Assembly (NCBI RefSeq): GCF_017916255.1
Contig: NZ_CP072827.1
Coordinates: forward strand, 2,046,001-2,110,000
Direction: 5' to 3'
Source: Streptomyces mobaraensis NBRC 13819 = DSM 40847
GTDB taxonomy: Bacteria; Actinomycetota; Actinomycetes; Streptomycetales; Streptomycetaceae
Length of the DNA: 64,000 bases
Shown here: in pieces, positions 10,999 through 19,728 of the stretch
How positions within the stretch are numbered: position 1 is the first letter of the stretch
Layout of the letters: each line of letters begins with the position of its first letter
Made by a program: the position numbers and the translations under genes
Notes under the pieces: generated by a model
Databases searched by the model: none
What the model saw: the letters and a program-made list of their open reading frames with translations, nothing else
Told to the model about the DNA's origin: nothing

Positions 10999-11751
10999 CT
11001 ACGCCGGCTCCGCCGGCACCCGGAGTGCCGCCAGCACCGGCAAGTGATCGGTCGCGGCCCGCAGGTCCGCTTCCGAAACCCCGGGCAACCCCATCGGCAC
11101 CCCGCACCCCAAAACCTCAACCCCCGCCGTGGCGAACACCGCGTCGATCCGCTGCAACGGATCCCCCAGCCGCGTCGTATGCTCCCGCCCCCACGGCTTC
11201 ACGGCCCACCCGTCCTGCAACTCCCCCGCCAGCAGCCCGAACGTGCGCCCGTCGGGCCGGTCGTTCAGGTCCCCGGCGACGACACCGTGCGGCACTCCGA
11301 GCGCGGCCAGCCGCGACAGCAGCAACCGGCCCTGCGCGTACCGCTCCTCGTCCCGGATGCTCAGGTGGCAGCTGACGACGCCCAGCCGGGCCCGTCCGAA
11401 CCGCAGGACGGCGGTCGCGAGCCCCCGCTGGTGCAGCCCGGGCGTGCGCGGCAGCAGCACGTCCTCGGTACGTTCCACGTGCGGCCGGAGCGTGGAGAGG
11501 ATCATCGGCCCGGAGGCGGTGGCGCCTCCCGTCACGTACACCAGGCCGGACGCGCGGGCGAGCCGCGCCGCCGCCTTGCGCCAGCGGAAGAACCGCGGCG
11601 CTTCCTGCACGCAGACGACATCGGGGGCGCAGGCCCGGATCACCCGGGCCAGCGCCCCCACGTCGTCCCGCATGGAGCGGATGTTGTAGCTGAGCACGCG
11701 GACCACGGAGGCGTCCGCTTCGGTCGAGGATTCCGGCAGGTCCGCGAGCAT
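10999..11751 (-). CDS. Endonuclease/exonuclease/phosphatase family protein
   Basis: A 250-residue member of the EEP superfamily (DNase I/AP endonuclease/inositol phosphatase fold). Visible motifs are VLSYNIRS at the N-terminus, VVCVQEAP (metal-binding Glu), GDLNDRPDG (catalytic Asp/Asn) and the terminal ATDHLPVLAAL (Asp-His pair). No signal peptide or membrane anchor is seen, so it should act in the cytoplasm. The substrate could be DNA, a phospholipid head group or an inositol phosphate; sequence alone does not decide. It converges on the acidic membrane protein gene across R2. Confidence 0.9.
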   Translation of the reverse strand: MLADLPESSTEADASVVRVLSYNIRSMRDDVGALARVIRACAPDVVCVQEAPRFFRWRKAAARLARASGLVYVTGGATASGPMILSTLRPHVERTEDVLLPRTPGLHQRGLATAVLRFGRARLGVVSCHLSIRDEERYAQGRLLLSRLAALGVPHGVVAGDLNDRPDGRTFGLLAGELQDGWAVKPWGREHTTRLGDPLQRIDAVFATAGVEVLGCGVPMGLPGVSEADLRAATDHLPVLAALRVPAEPA

Positions 11752-11840
11752 GAGCCCTCCGCTGAGGCTGAAGTCGATCCGTTCCTCTTCAGATGATCAA
11801 GCTCTGCGGACCCTATCGCGCGGGCCCCGACGCCCCGCCG

Positions 11841-12782
11841 TCAGCCCTGGCGGGCCAGGTCCGCGGCGCCCACCAGACCCGCCTTGCCGCCGAGCTGCGC
11901 GGCGAGCACCTGCGCGTGCGGGCGCCACTTGCCGCCGACGAGCCAGCGGCGGAAGGACTTGCGGATGGGGTCGAGGACCAGGTCGCCCTCGTCCGAGAGG
12001 CCGCCGCCGACGATGAACGCCGACGGGTCGAACAGCGACGCCAGGTCGGCGAGGCCGGCGCCGACCCAGCGGGCCAGCTCGCGGAAGGAGTCGACGGCCA
12101 CCGGGTCGCCCTGCCGGGCGGCCAGGCTGATGTGCTTGCCCTCGATGCCCTCGGGGGTGCCGTCGCCGAGGCCCAGCAGGACCGTGGCGTTCTCGGGGGT
12201 GGCGTGGGCGCGCTGGCGGGCGTAGCGGACCAGGGCGCGGCCGGACGCGTACTGCTCCCAGCAGCCCTGGCTGCCGCAGCCGCAGAGCAGGCCGTCGGGG
12301 ACGGTCCGGATGTGGCCGAACTCGGCGGCGACGCCGAAGCGGCCCCGGCGCAGCTTGTTGCCGATGATGATGCCGCCGCCCAGGCCGGTGCCCAGGGTGA
12401 TGCAGATGACGTCGTCGTGGCCCTGGCCGGCGCCGAAGCGGTACTCGCCCCAGGCGGCGGCGTTGGCGTCGTTCTCGACGACGACGGGGAGGCCGACGCG
12501 CTGCTCGACCTTGTCCTTGAGTGCCTCGTGCCGCCAGTTGATGTTGGGGGCGAAGAGCACGGTGGCCCGCTTGTCGTCCACGTAGCCGGCGGCGCCGATG
12601 CCGACGGCCTCCACCTCGTGGTCGGCGCTGACGGTGCGCACCGCGTCGGCGATGGCGTCGATGACCCCTTCGGGAGTGTCCGGGGTCGGCACCTTGCATG
12701 TCGCGAGGATCGAACCCTCTTCGTCCACCACTCCGGCCGCGATCTTCGTGCCGCCGATGTCGACGCCGATGGTGAGTCCCAT
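11841..12782 (-). CDS. glkA: ROK-family glucokinase
   Basis: Phosphorylates glucose to glucose 6-phosphate. The 313-residue protein has the ATP-binding GVDIGGTK loop, VVENDANAAAWGE with the catalytic Asp, EFGHIRT with a zinc-ligand His, and the ROK zinc motif CGCGSQGC. ATG 12782 follows GAGGGA by about 4-5 bases. In S. coelicolor the syntenic glucokinase is also needed for glucose-dependent carbon catabolite repression, so this gene is expected to influence development and antibiotic control as well as glycolysis. A SCO2127-like gene lies just upstream on the same strand. Confidence 0.96.
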   Translation of the reverse strand: MGLTIGVDIGGTKIAAGVVDEEGSILATCKVPTPDTPEGVIDAIADAVRTVSADHEVEAVGIGAAGYVDDKRATVLFAPNINWRHEALKDKVEQRVGLPVVVENDANAAAWGEYRFGAGQGHDDVICITLGTGLGGGIIIGNKLRRGRFGVAAEFGHIRTVPDGLLCGCGSQGCWEQYASGRALVRYARQRAHATPENATVLLGLGDGTPEGIEGKHISLAARQGDPVAVDSFRELARWVGAGLADLASLFDPSAFIVGGGLSDEGDLVLDPIRKSFRRWLVGGKWRPHAQVLAAQLGGKAGLVGAADLARQG

Positions 12783-12897
12783 GTGTCCCTCAGTTTTTCG
12801 CTCGATCCCCGCCGCGACCAACCGTACCGGAGCCGGGGAGCGCCCCGGCCCGTGGCGGTCGCCGGACGGGGGACGGCAGGCCAGGGCGAGGGGGGCG

Positions 12898-13386
12898 TCA
12901 GTCGAGGTCGATGCGCTCGGTGCCGCCCGCGGCCTCGCCGCCGTCGCCCTTGCCGCCGCCGTCGCGGCCCGCGGCCGGGCCGTCGCCCGCCGGGCGGTCC
13001 TCGGCGGCGCTCCGCGTCCACCGCTGCTCCTGGCCCTTGACGGCGGCCCGGTAGGCGGCCATCAGCTCGGAGCCGGCCGAGGCGAGGTGGTCGAAGACGT
13101 CCGGGTTGCGTTCGATGACGGGCTCGACGACGGCCTTGGCCCGCTCGACGACCTGCTGCACGGCACCCTGGGCGGCGGCGCCGGCGAGCGGCAGCTGGAA
13201 GGACGCGACCTTGTCGGCGACCGCCTCGACGAGCCGGCGCAGCTCCTCGGCGGCGGAGCCGGGTGCCTCCCCGGACCGCTCCCGCCTGCGGGCGCGCTCC
13301 TCGGCGAGGTCCTCGGCGCAGGCCGCCTCCCAGGCGTCGGGGTCGGGTCCCGTCGGGGAGGCGGGGCGCTCGGTGGCATCGTTCAC
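12898..13386 (-). CDS. SCO2127-like protein (DUF5304-type)
   Basis: A 162-residue, strongly charged, Ala/Glu-rich protein with no signal peptide or membrane segment. A central amphipathic region (residues 45-110, with repeated Val/Ala heptad-like spacing) is probably helical; the C-terminal 40 residues are Gly/Asp-rich and likely disordered. GTG 13386 lies 6 bases after GGAG. It precedes glkA by 115 bases on the same strand. By position it matches SCO2127, which from memory has been linked to glucose-mediated repression and reported to interact with BldKB. The biochemical function is unknown. Confidence 0.8.
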   Translation of the reverse strand: MNDATERPASPTGPDPDAWEAACAEDLAEERARRRERSGEAPGSAAEELRRLVEAVADKVASFQLPLAGAAAQGAVQQVVERAKAVVEPVIERNPDVFDHLASAGSELMAAYRAAVKGQEQRWTRSAAEDRPAGDGPAAGRDGGGKGDGGEAAGGTERIDLD

Positions 13387-13510
13387 GACGGACTCCTGGG
13401 GCAGGCTCTTTCCTTCGACGGTACCCGAAGGTGGACCCGCCGTTCCGGGCGCTGCGCACACCCGTAGGGGTGTCCGGGCGGCCCCCCCCGGGACCCGTAC
13501 GGGATCCCCC

Positions 13511-14746
13511 CTACCGCCCCGTCCGCGGCCAGAGCTCCGGGTCCGGCGTGAAGCGGACGCACAGCGCCCCGTCGCGCAGCCCCGCGCCGGAGACCGTGCA
13601 CCGGCGGAGGGCGGACGGCAGGGGCAGCGCGCGGCGGAACGGGCCGACGGCGACGATGAGTTCGTCGCCCCGCCGGACCAGGCCGATCCGGTCGCGTTCG
13701 GCGCCGGGCAGCGGCAGCCGCCAGACGAGCAGGTTGTCCTCGGCCAGCCGGTCCTCGACGGTGGGGACGGGCGCCGGCGGCGGAGGGGGTACGGGCCCGA
13801 CGGCCGCGGCCGGCCCGTCGAGGCCGCCGGGACCGGCGGAGCCGTCGATGCCCAGCGGATCCCGCCCGAAGTGCGGCAGCTCGACGACGGGCACGGCGCC
13901 GTACTCCTCGTACAGCCCCTTCAGCGCGGTCCGCTGCGCCTCCGCCCGTCCCGCCTGCCAGGGGTCGTCGCCGTCCGGCAGCAGCCGGTTGGCGACGAGG
14001 GCGCCGAGCCGGCAGCCGTGCAGGGCCAGGCCGGCGCGGACGGTGCGCAGGGCGTCGGCGGTGAGCGGGCCGGGTTCCGCGACCAGGTGGACCGTGGTGC
14101 CCTCGGCGTCGAGGACGTCCTGGACGGCGGCCAGTTCCGCGTCCCAGCGCCCGGCGAGTTCGTAGAGCCGCTGGGCGGGCATCGGCACCCCGGCGAGCTG
14201 GGCGAGGACCGGGCGCAGCGCGCGGGCGGCCTGCCGCTCGGGCGGCAGCAGCCGGCGCAGGTAGCGGCGGAGCTGCCCGGGCAGGGCGAGCAGGCGGACG
14301 GTGTCGTGCCCGGGGGGCATGTCGACGACGACCAGTTCCCAGCGCTCACCGGCACCGTGCGCGGCGCGCAGGGCGGCGAGCAGGGCGAGCGGCTCGGCCC
14401 CCGGGAGTTCGGTGAACTCCTCGGGGTCGAGGGGCGCGGCGCCCAGCAGGTCGAAGAGGGCGGCGCCGCGTTCCTGGAGTTCGCCGGCGAGGGCGGTGAA
14501 GTGCTCACCGGTGGCGATCCGGGCGGCCCACAGCCCGGGCGCGGCCTCGACGGGCGGGCCGAAGGGCCGGCGCGCGTCGCCGCCGCCGTCCGGCAGCGGG
14601 GTGCCGAGGACGGCGCCGGGCACCGGGCCGGGGTCGCCGGTCAGCAGCAGGACGCGCCGGCCGGCGCGGGCCGCGGCCAGCGCGGTGGCCGCGGCGACGG
14701 TGGTACGGCCCGCGCCTCCGGGACCGGTGACGAGGACCGTGCGCAC
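13511..14746 (-). CDS. ArsA/GET3-like ATPase family protein with variant P-loop
   Basis: A 411-residue SIMIBI-class protein related to ArsA/GET3 ATPases, matching the ArsA-like gene of the conserved mycobacterial block. The N-terminal loop reads GPGGAGRTT: the invariant Walker A Lys is Arg and the signature Lys is Pro, so nucleotide hydrolysis may be altered or lost. The switch-like segment VVDMPPGHDT is retained. A C-terminal segment rich in Pro and then beta-prone sequence (about 330-411) resembles the ArsA HSP20-like domain of actinobacterial members. GTG 14746 is 8 bases from GGAGG. It lies 35 bases downstream of the SRPBCC gene and is probably cotranscribed with it. Confidence 0.82.
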   Translation of the reverse strand: MRTVLVTGPGGAGRTTVAAATALAAARAGRRVLLLTGDPGPVPGAVLGTPLPDGGGDARRPFGPPVEAAPGLWAARIATGEHFTALAGELQERGAALFDLLGAAPLDPEEFTELPGAEPLALLAALRAAHGAGERWELVVVDMPPGHDTVRLLALPGQLRRYLRRLLPPERQAARALRPVLAQLAGVPMPAQRLYELAGRWDAELAAVQDVLDAEGTTVHLVAEPGPLTADALRTVRAGLALHGCRLGALVANRLLPDGDDPWQAGRAEAQRTALKGLYEEYGAVPVVELPHFGRDPLGIDGSAGPGGLDGPAAAVGPVPPPPPAPVPTVEDRLAEDNLLVWRLPLPGAERDRIGLVRRGDELIVAVGPFRRALPLPSALRRCTVSGAGLRDGALCVRFTPDPELWPRTGR

Positions 14747-14781
14747 GGGTGGAGCCTCCAGGGCGGAAGGGGAAGGTCGGG

Positions 14782-15231
14782 TCAGGAAGCGGCGACGGTC
14801 TCGACGCGCTGCTTCAGCCCGGCGAGGGCGCGGTCGATGATGACCTTCTCCGCCTTGCGCTTGATCATCCCGAGCATGGGGATCTTGACGTCGACGGTGA
14901 GCATGTACGTCGCCTCGGTGTGCCGCCCGCCCGCCACCGGCTTCAGGCTGTACGAGCCGTCGAGCTGGCGCAGCATGGCCGACTTCACCAGGGACCAGGA
15001 GACGGTGTGCTCGTCCGGCCAGCTGTAGGCGAGGGTGTGGTCGTCCTTGATCGCACCCGCGTCGAGCACCAGGCGCACCTTGGCGGCGCGGCCCCGCTCG
15101 TCCCGCTCCAGCACCTCGGCCTGCTTCACCTCGCCCGTCCACGCCGGGTAGCGGTCGAAGTCGGCGATCACCGCCATGACCTCGGCGGGGGTCGCCTCGA
15201 TCGTGATGCTCGAGCTGGTGTGTTCCGCCAT
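14782..15231 (-). CDS. SRPBCC (START/Bet v1-like) protein
   Basis: A 149-residue single-domain SRPBCC protein, a fold with a deep hydrophobic ligand cavity used by polyketide cyclases, lipid carriers and coenzyme Q-binding proteins. The order of elements (SSITIEATPAEVMAVIADFDRYPAWTGEVK at the N-terminus, TEATYMLTVDVKIPML in the middle, a long C-terminal helix) is typical. It sits immediately upstream of the ArsA-like gene, as in M. tuberculosis Rv2185c-Rv2184c (from memory), implying a conserved functional pair, perhaps in lipid or tail-anchored protein handling. The ligand is unknown. Confidence 0.9.
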   Translation of the reverse strand: MAEHTSSSITIEATPAEVMAVIADFDRYPAWTGEVKQAEVLERDERGRAAKVRLVLDAGAIKDDHTLAYSWPDEHTVSWSLVKSAMLRQLDGSYSLKPVAGGRHTEATYMLTVDVKIPMLGMIKRKAEKVIIDRALAGLKQRVETVAAS

Positions 15232-15316
15232 CGCTGTGGCTCCTCCGTGCCGGTCCGGCCGACTGTCTGCGCTGCTTCCGCGCTGTCTGCCGCTGAAGGC
15301 TACCTCTCCCGGCGTG

Positions 15317-16096
15317 TCACCACTCCATGGCCCAGGGTGTACCGGTGGAGGCGAAGTGCCCGACGTTGACGCATTCGGTCACGCCGACGCGCATCCGGCG
15401 GGCGAGCGGCTGGTGGACGTGGCCGAAGAGCGCGTACCGGGGACGGGTGGCGCGGATCGCCTCCAGGAGGGCGGAGCTGCCGCGCTCGAAGCGCCGGGCG
15501 ACCGTGTCGTAGCAGAGTTCGGGCACGTCAGGGGGGATGTGGGTGCAGAGGACGTCGACTTCGCCGAGCGCTTCGACCTTGGCCGCGTACGCCTCGTCGT
15601 CGATCTCGTAAGGGGTGCGCATGGGCGTCCGCAGGCCACCTCCGACGAAGCCGAAGACGCGCCCTCCGATCTCGACGCGTTCGCCGTCGAGGACGGTGGT
15701 GCCGGGGCGGGCGAATTCCGGCCAGAGCGGCGGGAGGTCGACGTTGCCGAAGGTGGCGTAGGTGGGGGTGGGGAAGGCGGCGAAGAGTTCGGCGTACTGC
15801 TTGCGCACCGCCCGCTCGATGGCGGGGAGGCGGTCGACGCCGTCCCAGAGGCCGCGGGTGAAGGCGCGGGCCTCGTCGAAGCGGCGGGCGGTGCGCAGCT
15901 CGACCAGGCGGGCGGTGTTCTCGGCGCCGAAGAGGTCGGCGAAGATGCCGCGCGAGTGGTCGGCGTAGTCGATGAAGAGGACGAGGTCGCCGAGGCAGAT
16001 CAGGGCGTCGGCGCCGTCGCCCGCCCGGGCCAGGTCACGGGCGTTTCCGTGCACGTCGCTGACCACATGGACCCTGGTGCTCCCGGTACCTCGCAT
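15317..16096 (-). CDS. Calcineurin-like metallophosphoesterase
   Basis: A 259-residue cytoplasmic metallophosphoesterase. The dinuclear metal site motifs are present: DVHGN (D-x-H near residue 16), GDLVLF (GDx2), GNVD (the Asn/His step), an HIPPD segment, and the C-terminal GHVHQP (GHxH). The product could act on a cyclic nucleotide, phosphoester lipid or protein phosphate; nothing in the sequence decides. ATG 16096 is chosen; GTG 16105 nine bases upstream is possible and neither has a strong ribosome-binding site. It is divergent from the acyl-CoA ligase gene across a 278-bp region that holds a palindrome. Confidence 0.88.
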   Translation of the reverse strand: MRGTGSTRVHVVSDVHGNARDLARAGDGADALICLGDLVLFIDYADHSRGIFADLFGAENTARLVELRTARRFDEARAFTRGLWDGVDRLPAIERAVRKQYAELFAAFPTPTYATFGNVDLPPLWPEFARPGTTVLDGERVEIGGRVFGFVGGGLRTPMRTPYEIDDEAYAAKVEALGEVDVLCTHIPPDVPELCYDTVARRFERGSSALLEAIRATRPRYALFGHVHQPLARRMRVGVTECVNVGHFASTGTPWAMEW

Positions 16097-16254
16097 GAGC
16101 AGCACCCTAGGTCGCGTCCCGGCCCCACGGAAGGGGCGTGGGAGGGCCGCGACCTGCGGTTACTTCCGGGTCACCGAAGGGAGGGGCTAGGGTGCCGGGA
16201 GCGGTCCCGCGGCATGTGACGCACAGAACATCTGGGCGTGACCCTCTATTCGAA

Positions 16255-16266
16255 ACCAGTACTGGT
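16255..16266. promoter_or_regulatory. 12-bp palindrome between the phosphoesterase and acyl-CoA ligase genes
   Basis: ACCAGTACTGGT is a perfect inverted repeat about 110 bp before the acyl-CoA ligase start, directly preceded by the small palindrome TTCGAA. Position and symmetry suggest an operator, possibly of a TetR-type fatty-acid regulator. The regulator is not identifiable here. Apart from this nothing else is evident in the 278-bp gap. Confidence 0.5.
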
Positions 16267-16374
16267 GGGTAACGTCCGGGCCGTCCTTCACCGTGCCCGT
16301 AATACATGGACCGCAGCCGACGCAGCGCCCCTCGACGACGCGGCGGCGCCGGCGCCCGACGAGGAGCAGCAGTC

Positions 16375-18171
16375 TTGCGCGAGTTCAGCCTTCCGGCCCT
16401 CTATGAGGTCCCAGCGGACGGAAACCTGACGGATCTCATCCGCCGGAACGCTTCGCTCCACCCAGATGTCGCGGTCATAGGGCGCAAGGTCGAGGGCCGC
16501 TGGCAGGACGTCACCGCGGTCGAGTTCCTGGCGGAGGTGCGCGCCGCCGCCAAGGGCCTGATGGCCTCGGGCGTCAAGCCGGGCGACCGCGTCGGGCTGC
16601 TCTCCCGCACCCGCTACGAGTGGGCGCTGCTGGACTTCGCCATCTGGAGCGCGGGCGGCGTCACCGTCCCCGTGTACGAGACGAGCTCCCCCGAGCAGAT
16701 CGAGTGGATCCTCGGCGACTCCGGGGCCGTGGCCTGCCTGGTGGAGACGGACGCGCACGAGGCGGCCGTCGCCTCCGTCCGGGAGTCGCTGCCGGACCTG
16801 AAGCACGTCTGGAAGATCGAGGGCGGCGCGGTGGAGACCCTGCGCACCGCCGGCGCGGACCTGACCGACGAGGAGGTGGACGAGCGCAGCACACTGGCCG
16901 ACGCCGACACCCCCGCCACCATCGTCTACACCTCGGGCACCACCGGCCGCCCCAAGGGCTGCGTGCTCACCCACCGCAGCTTCTTCGCCGAGTGCGGCAA
17001 CGCGGTGGAGCGCCTCAAGCCCCTCTTCCGCACCGGCGACTCCTCCGTCCTCCTCTTCCTCCCCGCCGCGCACGTCTTCGGCCGGCTGGTCGAGGTGGCC
17101 GCGCTGATGGCTCCCATCCGGCTGGGCATGGTCAGCGACATCAAGAACCTGACCGACGACCTGGCGGGCTTCCGCCCCACGTTGATCCTCGGCGTGCCGC
17201 GCGTCTTCGAGAAGGTCTACAACGGCGCCCGCGCCAAGGCCCAGGCGGACGGCAAGGGCAAGATCTTCGACAAGGCGGCGGACACCGCCATCGCCTACAG
17301 CCGCGCCATGGACACCCCGTCCGGCCCCGGCTTCGGCCTCAAGCTCAAGCACAAGGTCTTCGACCGCCTCGTCTACGGCAAGCTCCGCGCGGTCCTCGGC
17401 GGCCGGGCCACCCACGCCATCTCCGGCGGCGCCCCGCTCGGCGAACGCCTCGGCCACTTCTACCGCGGCATCGGCTTCACCGTCCTGGAGGGCTACGGCC
17501 TGACGGAGTCCTGCGCCGCCACCGCCTTCAACCCCTGGGACCGCCCGAAGATCGGCACAGTCGGCCAGCCGCTCCCCGGCTCCGTCATCCGCATCGCCGA
17601 CGACGGCGAGGTCATGCTGCACGGCGAGCACCTCTTCACCGGCTACTGGAACAACGAGAAGGCCACCGCCGAGGCCCTGGAGGACGGCTGGTTCCACACC
17701 GGCGACCTCGGCACCCTCGACGAGGACGGCTACCTCAGCATCACCGGCCGCAAGAAGGAGATCCTGGTGACCGCGGGCGGCAAGAACGTCGCCCCCGCCG
17801 TCATCGAGGACCGCATCCGCGCCCACGCCCTCATCGCCGAGTGCATGGTCGTCGGCGACGGCCGCCCCTTCGTCGGCGCCCTCGTCACCCTCGACGAGGA
17901 CTTCCTCCCCCGCTGGCTCGAACGCCACGACAAGCCCGCCGGCCTCACGGCCGCCGACCTCGCCGACGACCCCGACCTGCTCGCCGACGTCCAGAAGGCC
18001 GTCGACGACGGCAACGCGGCGGTGTCGAAGGCGGAGTCGGTACGCAAGTTCCGCATCCTGCCGGGGCAGTTCACGGAGGAGTCGGGGCATGTGACGCCGT
18101 CGCTGAAGCTGAAGCGGAATGTGGTGGCGAAGGACTTCGCGCACGAGATCGAGGCGATCTATCACGGGTGA
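16375..18171 (+). CDS. Long-chain fatty acyl-CoA/AMP ligase
   Basis: Activates a fatty acid with ATP to the acyl-AMP and transfers it to CoA. The 598-residue protein is an ANL-superfamily adenylating enzyme with the P-loop-like IVYTSGTTGRPKG at about 183-195, GYGLTESCA, the TGDLG motif, and ITGRKKEILVTAGGKN at the C-terminal hinge. TTG 16375 is used because AGGAG lies 8 bases upstream, whereas the ATG at 16306 lacks a site. The syntenic mycobacterial gene is fadD15, next to pimB', suggesting supply of acyl chains to membrane or mannolipid metabolism. A palindrome upstream may be its operator. R3 follows the stop codon. Confidence 0.94.
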   Translation: MREFSLPALYEVPADGNLTDLIRRNASLHPDVAVIGRKVEGRWQDVTAVEFLAEVRAAAKGLMASGVKPGDRVGLLSRTRYEWALLDFAIWSAGGVTVPVYETSSPEQIEWILGDSGAVACLVETDAHEAAVASVRESLPDLKHVWKIEGGAVETLRTAGADLTDEEVDERSTLADADTPATIVYTSGTTGRPKGCVLTHRSFFAECGNAVERLKPLFRTGDSSVLLFLPAAHVFGRLVEVAALMAPIRLGMVSDIKNLTDDLAGFRPTLILGVPRVFEKVYNGARAKAQADGKGKIFDKAADTAIAYSRAMDTPSGPGFGLKLKHKVFDRLVYGKLRAVLGGRATHAISGGAPLGERLGHFYRGIGFTVLEGYGLTESCAATAFNPWDRPKIGTVGQPLPGSVIRIADDGEVMLHGEHLFTGYWNNEKATAEALEDGWFHTGDLGTLDEDGYLSITGRKKEILVTAGGKNVAPAVIEDRIRAHALIAECMVVGDGRPFVGALVTLDEDFLPRWLERHDKPAGLTAADLADDPDLLADVQKAVDDGNAAVSKAESVRKFRILPGQFTEESGHVTPSLKLKRNVVAKDFAHEIEAIYHG

Positions 18172-18178
18172 GGGGGGT

Positions 18179-18379
18179 GTGCCCCGGCCCCGCCCTTTCG
18201 CCGTTTCCTGGGGCTGCGCCCCAGACCCCCCTTTTCACGGCTTCGCCGCTCGTCCTCAAACGCCGGACGGGCTGAATATCAGCCCGTCCGGCGATTGAGG
18301 ACAACCGCGCGGAGCGCGGTTTCAGGGGGTGCGGGGGCCTGCCCCCGCAAGAAACGGTGAAAGGGCGGGACCGGGGCAC
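18179..18379. repeat. Mosaic palindromic repeat, copy R3
   Basis: Full-length copy between the convergent acyl-CoA ligase and GT87 genes. It contains GGGGCTGCGCCCC, CGGCTTCGCCG, a 51-bp near-perfect central palindrome at 18252-18302 (centre GAATATC, one arm mismatch), CCGCGCGGAGCGCGG, GGGGGCCTGCCCCC and the terminal GGGCGGGACCGGGGCAC. Confidence 0.9.
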
Positions 18380-18381
18380 CC

Positions 18382-19728
18382 TCACCCCGACACGAGCTCC
18401 GACGCCCGCTCAGCCGGAGGCTCCGGCTCCCCAGCCGCCACCGGCGGCACACTCACCGTGGCCCGCCACAACCGCCGGCAGGCGATCACCGTCGCCGCCA
18501 CCAGCAAAGCGTTGCGCAACGTCAGCGTCGCCACCCCCAACTTGTCGCTGGCGATGACATGTTGGAACCAGATCGGAAACTCCAACTGCGTCAGCGGCGC
18601 GGCGAGCAACACCAGCACGATCGGCAACCCCTGCCGCGTCGTCCGAACGGTCGCGCAGACGGCCGCGAGCCCGATCAGCCACACCACGTACTGCGGACTG
18701 ATCACCCGGCTCGTCGTCGTGAACAGCAGCACCGCGGTGAAGGCCGCGTCCGACGGCGTGCACGCCTCGAACCTCCGCGCCCGCACCCGCCACAGCAGCA
18801 ACCACCCGAAGGCCACCAGGCTCAGCCCGAGGGCCAGCGCGCTCACCGCGTGCACATGCCGTCCGAGGAACTCGACGGACCCGTAGTGCAGCCGAGCCCG
18901 CCCGTGCCACCCGAAGTGCCGGGCCAGATGGAACACCATCGACCCCAGCGACTCCACCTCGGTCCCCCGGTCCCGCTGGAACGTCAGGAAGGCCAGCGCC
19001 CCCGGCATCGCGGCGGCGAACAGCATCAGCAGCACGACGCCGGACACCAGCGCAGACGTCCAGGCGGACCGCGTCCGGCCCCCGCGCGGCACCCCGACCA
19101 GCAGCAGCACGGGCCAGACCTTCAGCAGCGCCCCGAATCCGGCGAGCGCCCCCGCGAGCCGTGTCCGGCGGCCGAGGGCGAGCAGCCCGGCGACGGCGAC
19201 GGCGGTCACCATCACGTCGTAGCGCGCGTAGACGATCGGCCCGAGCAGCGGCACCCCGAGCACCCACACCCACACGCCCCGCACGCTGCGCCGCCCGCCC
19301 CGGACGGCGTACAGCAGCATGCCGAGGACCGCCGCGTCCGCCACCCAGCAGACCAGGAAGAAGGCGTGCGCGTAGTCGAGGAACGGCAGCAGCCCCGGGG
19401 AGAGGACGGCGAGGGCGGCGGCGGGCGGGTACTGCCAGGTGACGTCGTCGTACGGGAAGACGCCGGTCGAGAAGACCCCGTACCAGCGCCGGTAGATCAC
19501 CTCGATGTCGATGCCGACGTCCGAGCCGGGCATGTCCAGCACCCGGAACACGCACAGCAGCAGGACGGTCCGGGTGAGGACCCACACCGTGAGCAGGAGC
19601 GGCAGCCGTGAGCCCCTGTCGGACAGGAACGGCAGCCGTGAGCCCCTGTCGGAAGTGTCCTCACCGGGGTCGGAGGAGCCCTTGCCGGAAGAGCTCTTGC
19701 CGGAGGAGCCCGTACCGGAGCCCGCCAT
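18382..19728 (-). CDS. GT87-family (DUF2029) membrane mannosyltransferase-like protein
   Basis: A 448-residue polytopic protein with roughly ten or more hydrophobic helices between residues 40 and 425, of the GT-C fold that uses polyprenyl-phosphate sugars. The IEVIYRRWYGVFSTGVFPYDDVTWQYPPAA loop carries the acidic residues typical of GT87 enzymes. In mycobacteria GT87 members add alpha-1,2-mannose to phosphatidylinositol mannosides and lipomannan, and PimB' is encoded next door here, which supports a mannolipid role. The cytoplasmic N-terminus contains a 10-residue direct duplication (SDRGSRLP twice) from a 30-bp tandem repeat. ATG 19728 follows GAGG by about 7 bases. Confidence 0.85.
   Translation of the reverse strand: MAGSGTGSSGKSSSGKGSSDPGEDTSDRGSRLPFLSDRGSRLPLLLTVWVLTRTVLLLCVFRVLDMPGSDVGIDIEVIYRRWYGVFSTGVFPYDDVTWQYPPAAALAVLSPGLLPFLDYAHAFFLVCWVADAAVLGMLLYAVRGGRRSVRGVWVWVLGVPLLGPIVYARYDVMVTAVAVAGLLALGRRTRLAGALAGFGALLKVWPVLLLVGVPRGGRTRSAWTSALVSGVVLLMLFAAAMPGALAFLTFQRDRGTEVESLGSMVFHLARHFGWHGRARLHYGSVEFLGRHVHAVSALALGLSLVAFGWLLLWRVRARRFEACTPSDAAFTAVLLFTTTSRVISPQYVVWLIGLAAVCATVRTTRQGLPIVLVLLAAPLTQLEFPIWFQHVIASDKLGVATLTLRNALLVAATVIACRRLWRATVSVPPVAAGEPEPPAERASELVSG
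19601..19653. repeat. In-frame 30-bp tandem duplication inside the GT87 gene
   Basis: GGCAGCCGTGAGCCCCTGTC followed by GGA occurs at 19601-19623 and again at 19631-19653, with a period of 30 bp and no mismatch over 23 bp. It adds ten residues to the unstructured N-terminus without shifting the frame. Confidence 0.85.

Noticed and set aside
10718..11047. Short frames inside repeats R2 and R8 encoding SRPF- and RRTSGEAAK-like peptides
   Set aside because: The same peptides recur wherever the repeat occurs in either orientation; they reflect the repeat DNA, not genes.
16107..16307. 66-codon minus-strand frame between the phosphoesterase and acyl-CoA ligase genes
   Set aside because: No ribosome-binding site, no recognisable domain, and it spans the palindrome and promoter region of the ligase gene.
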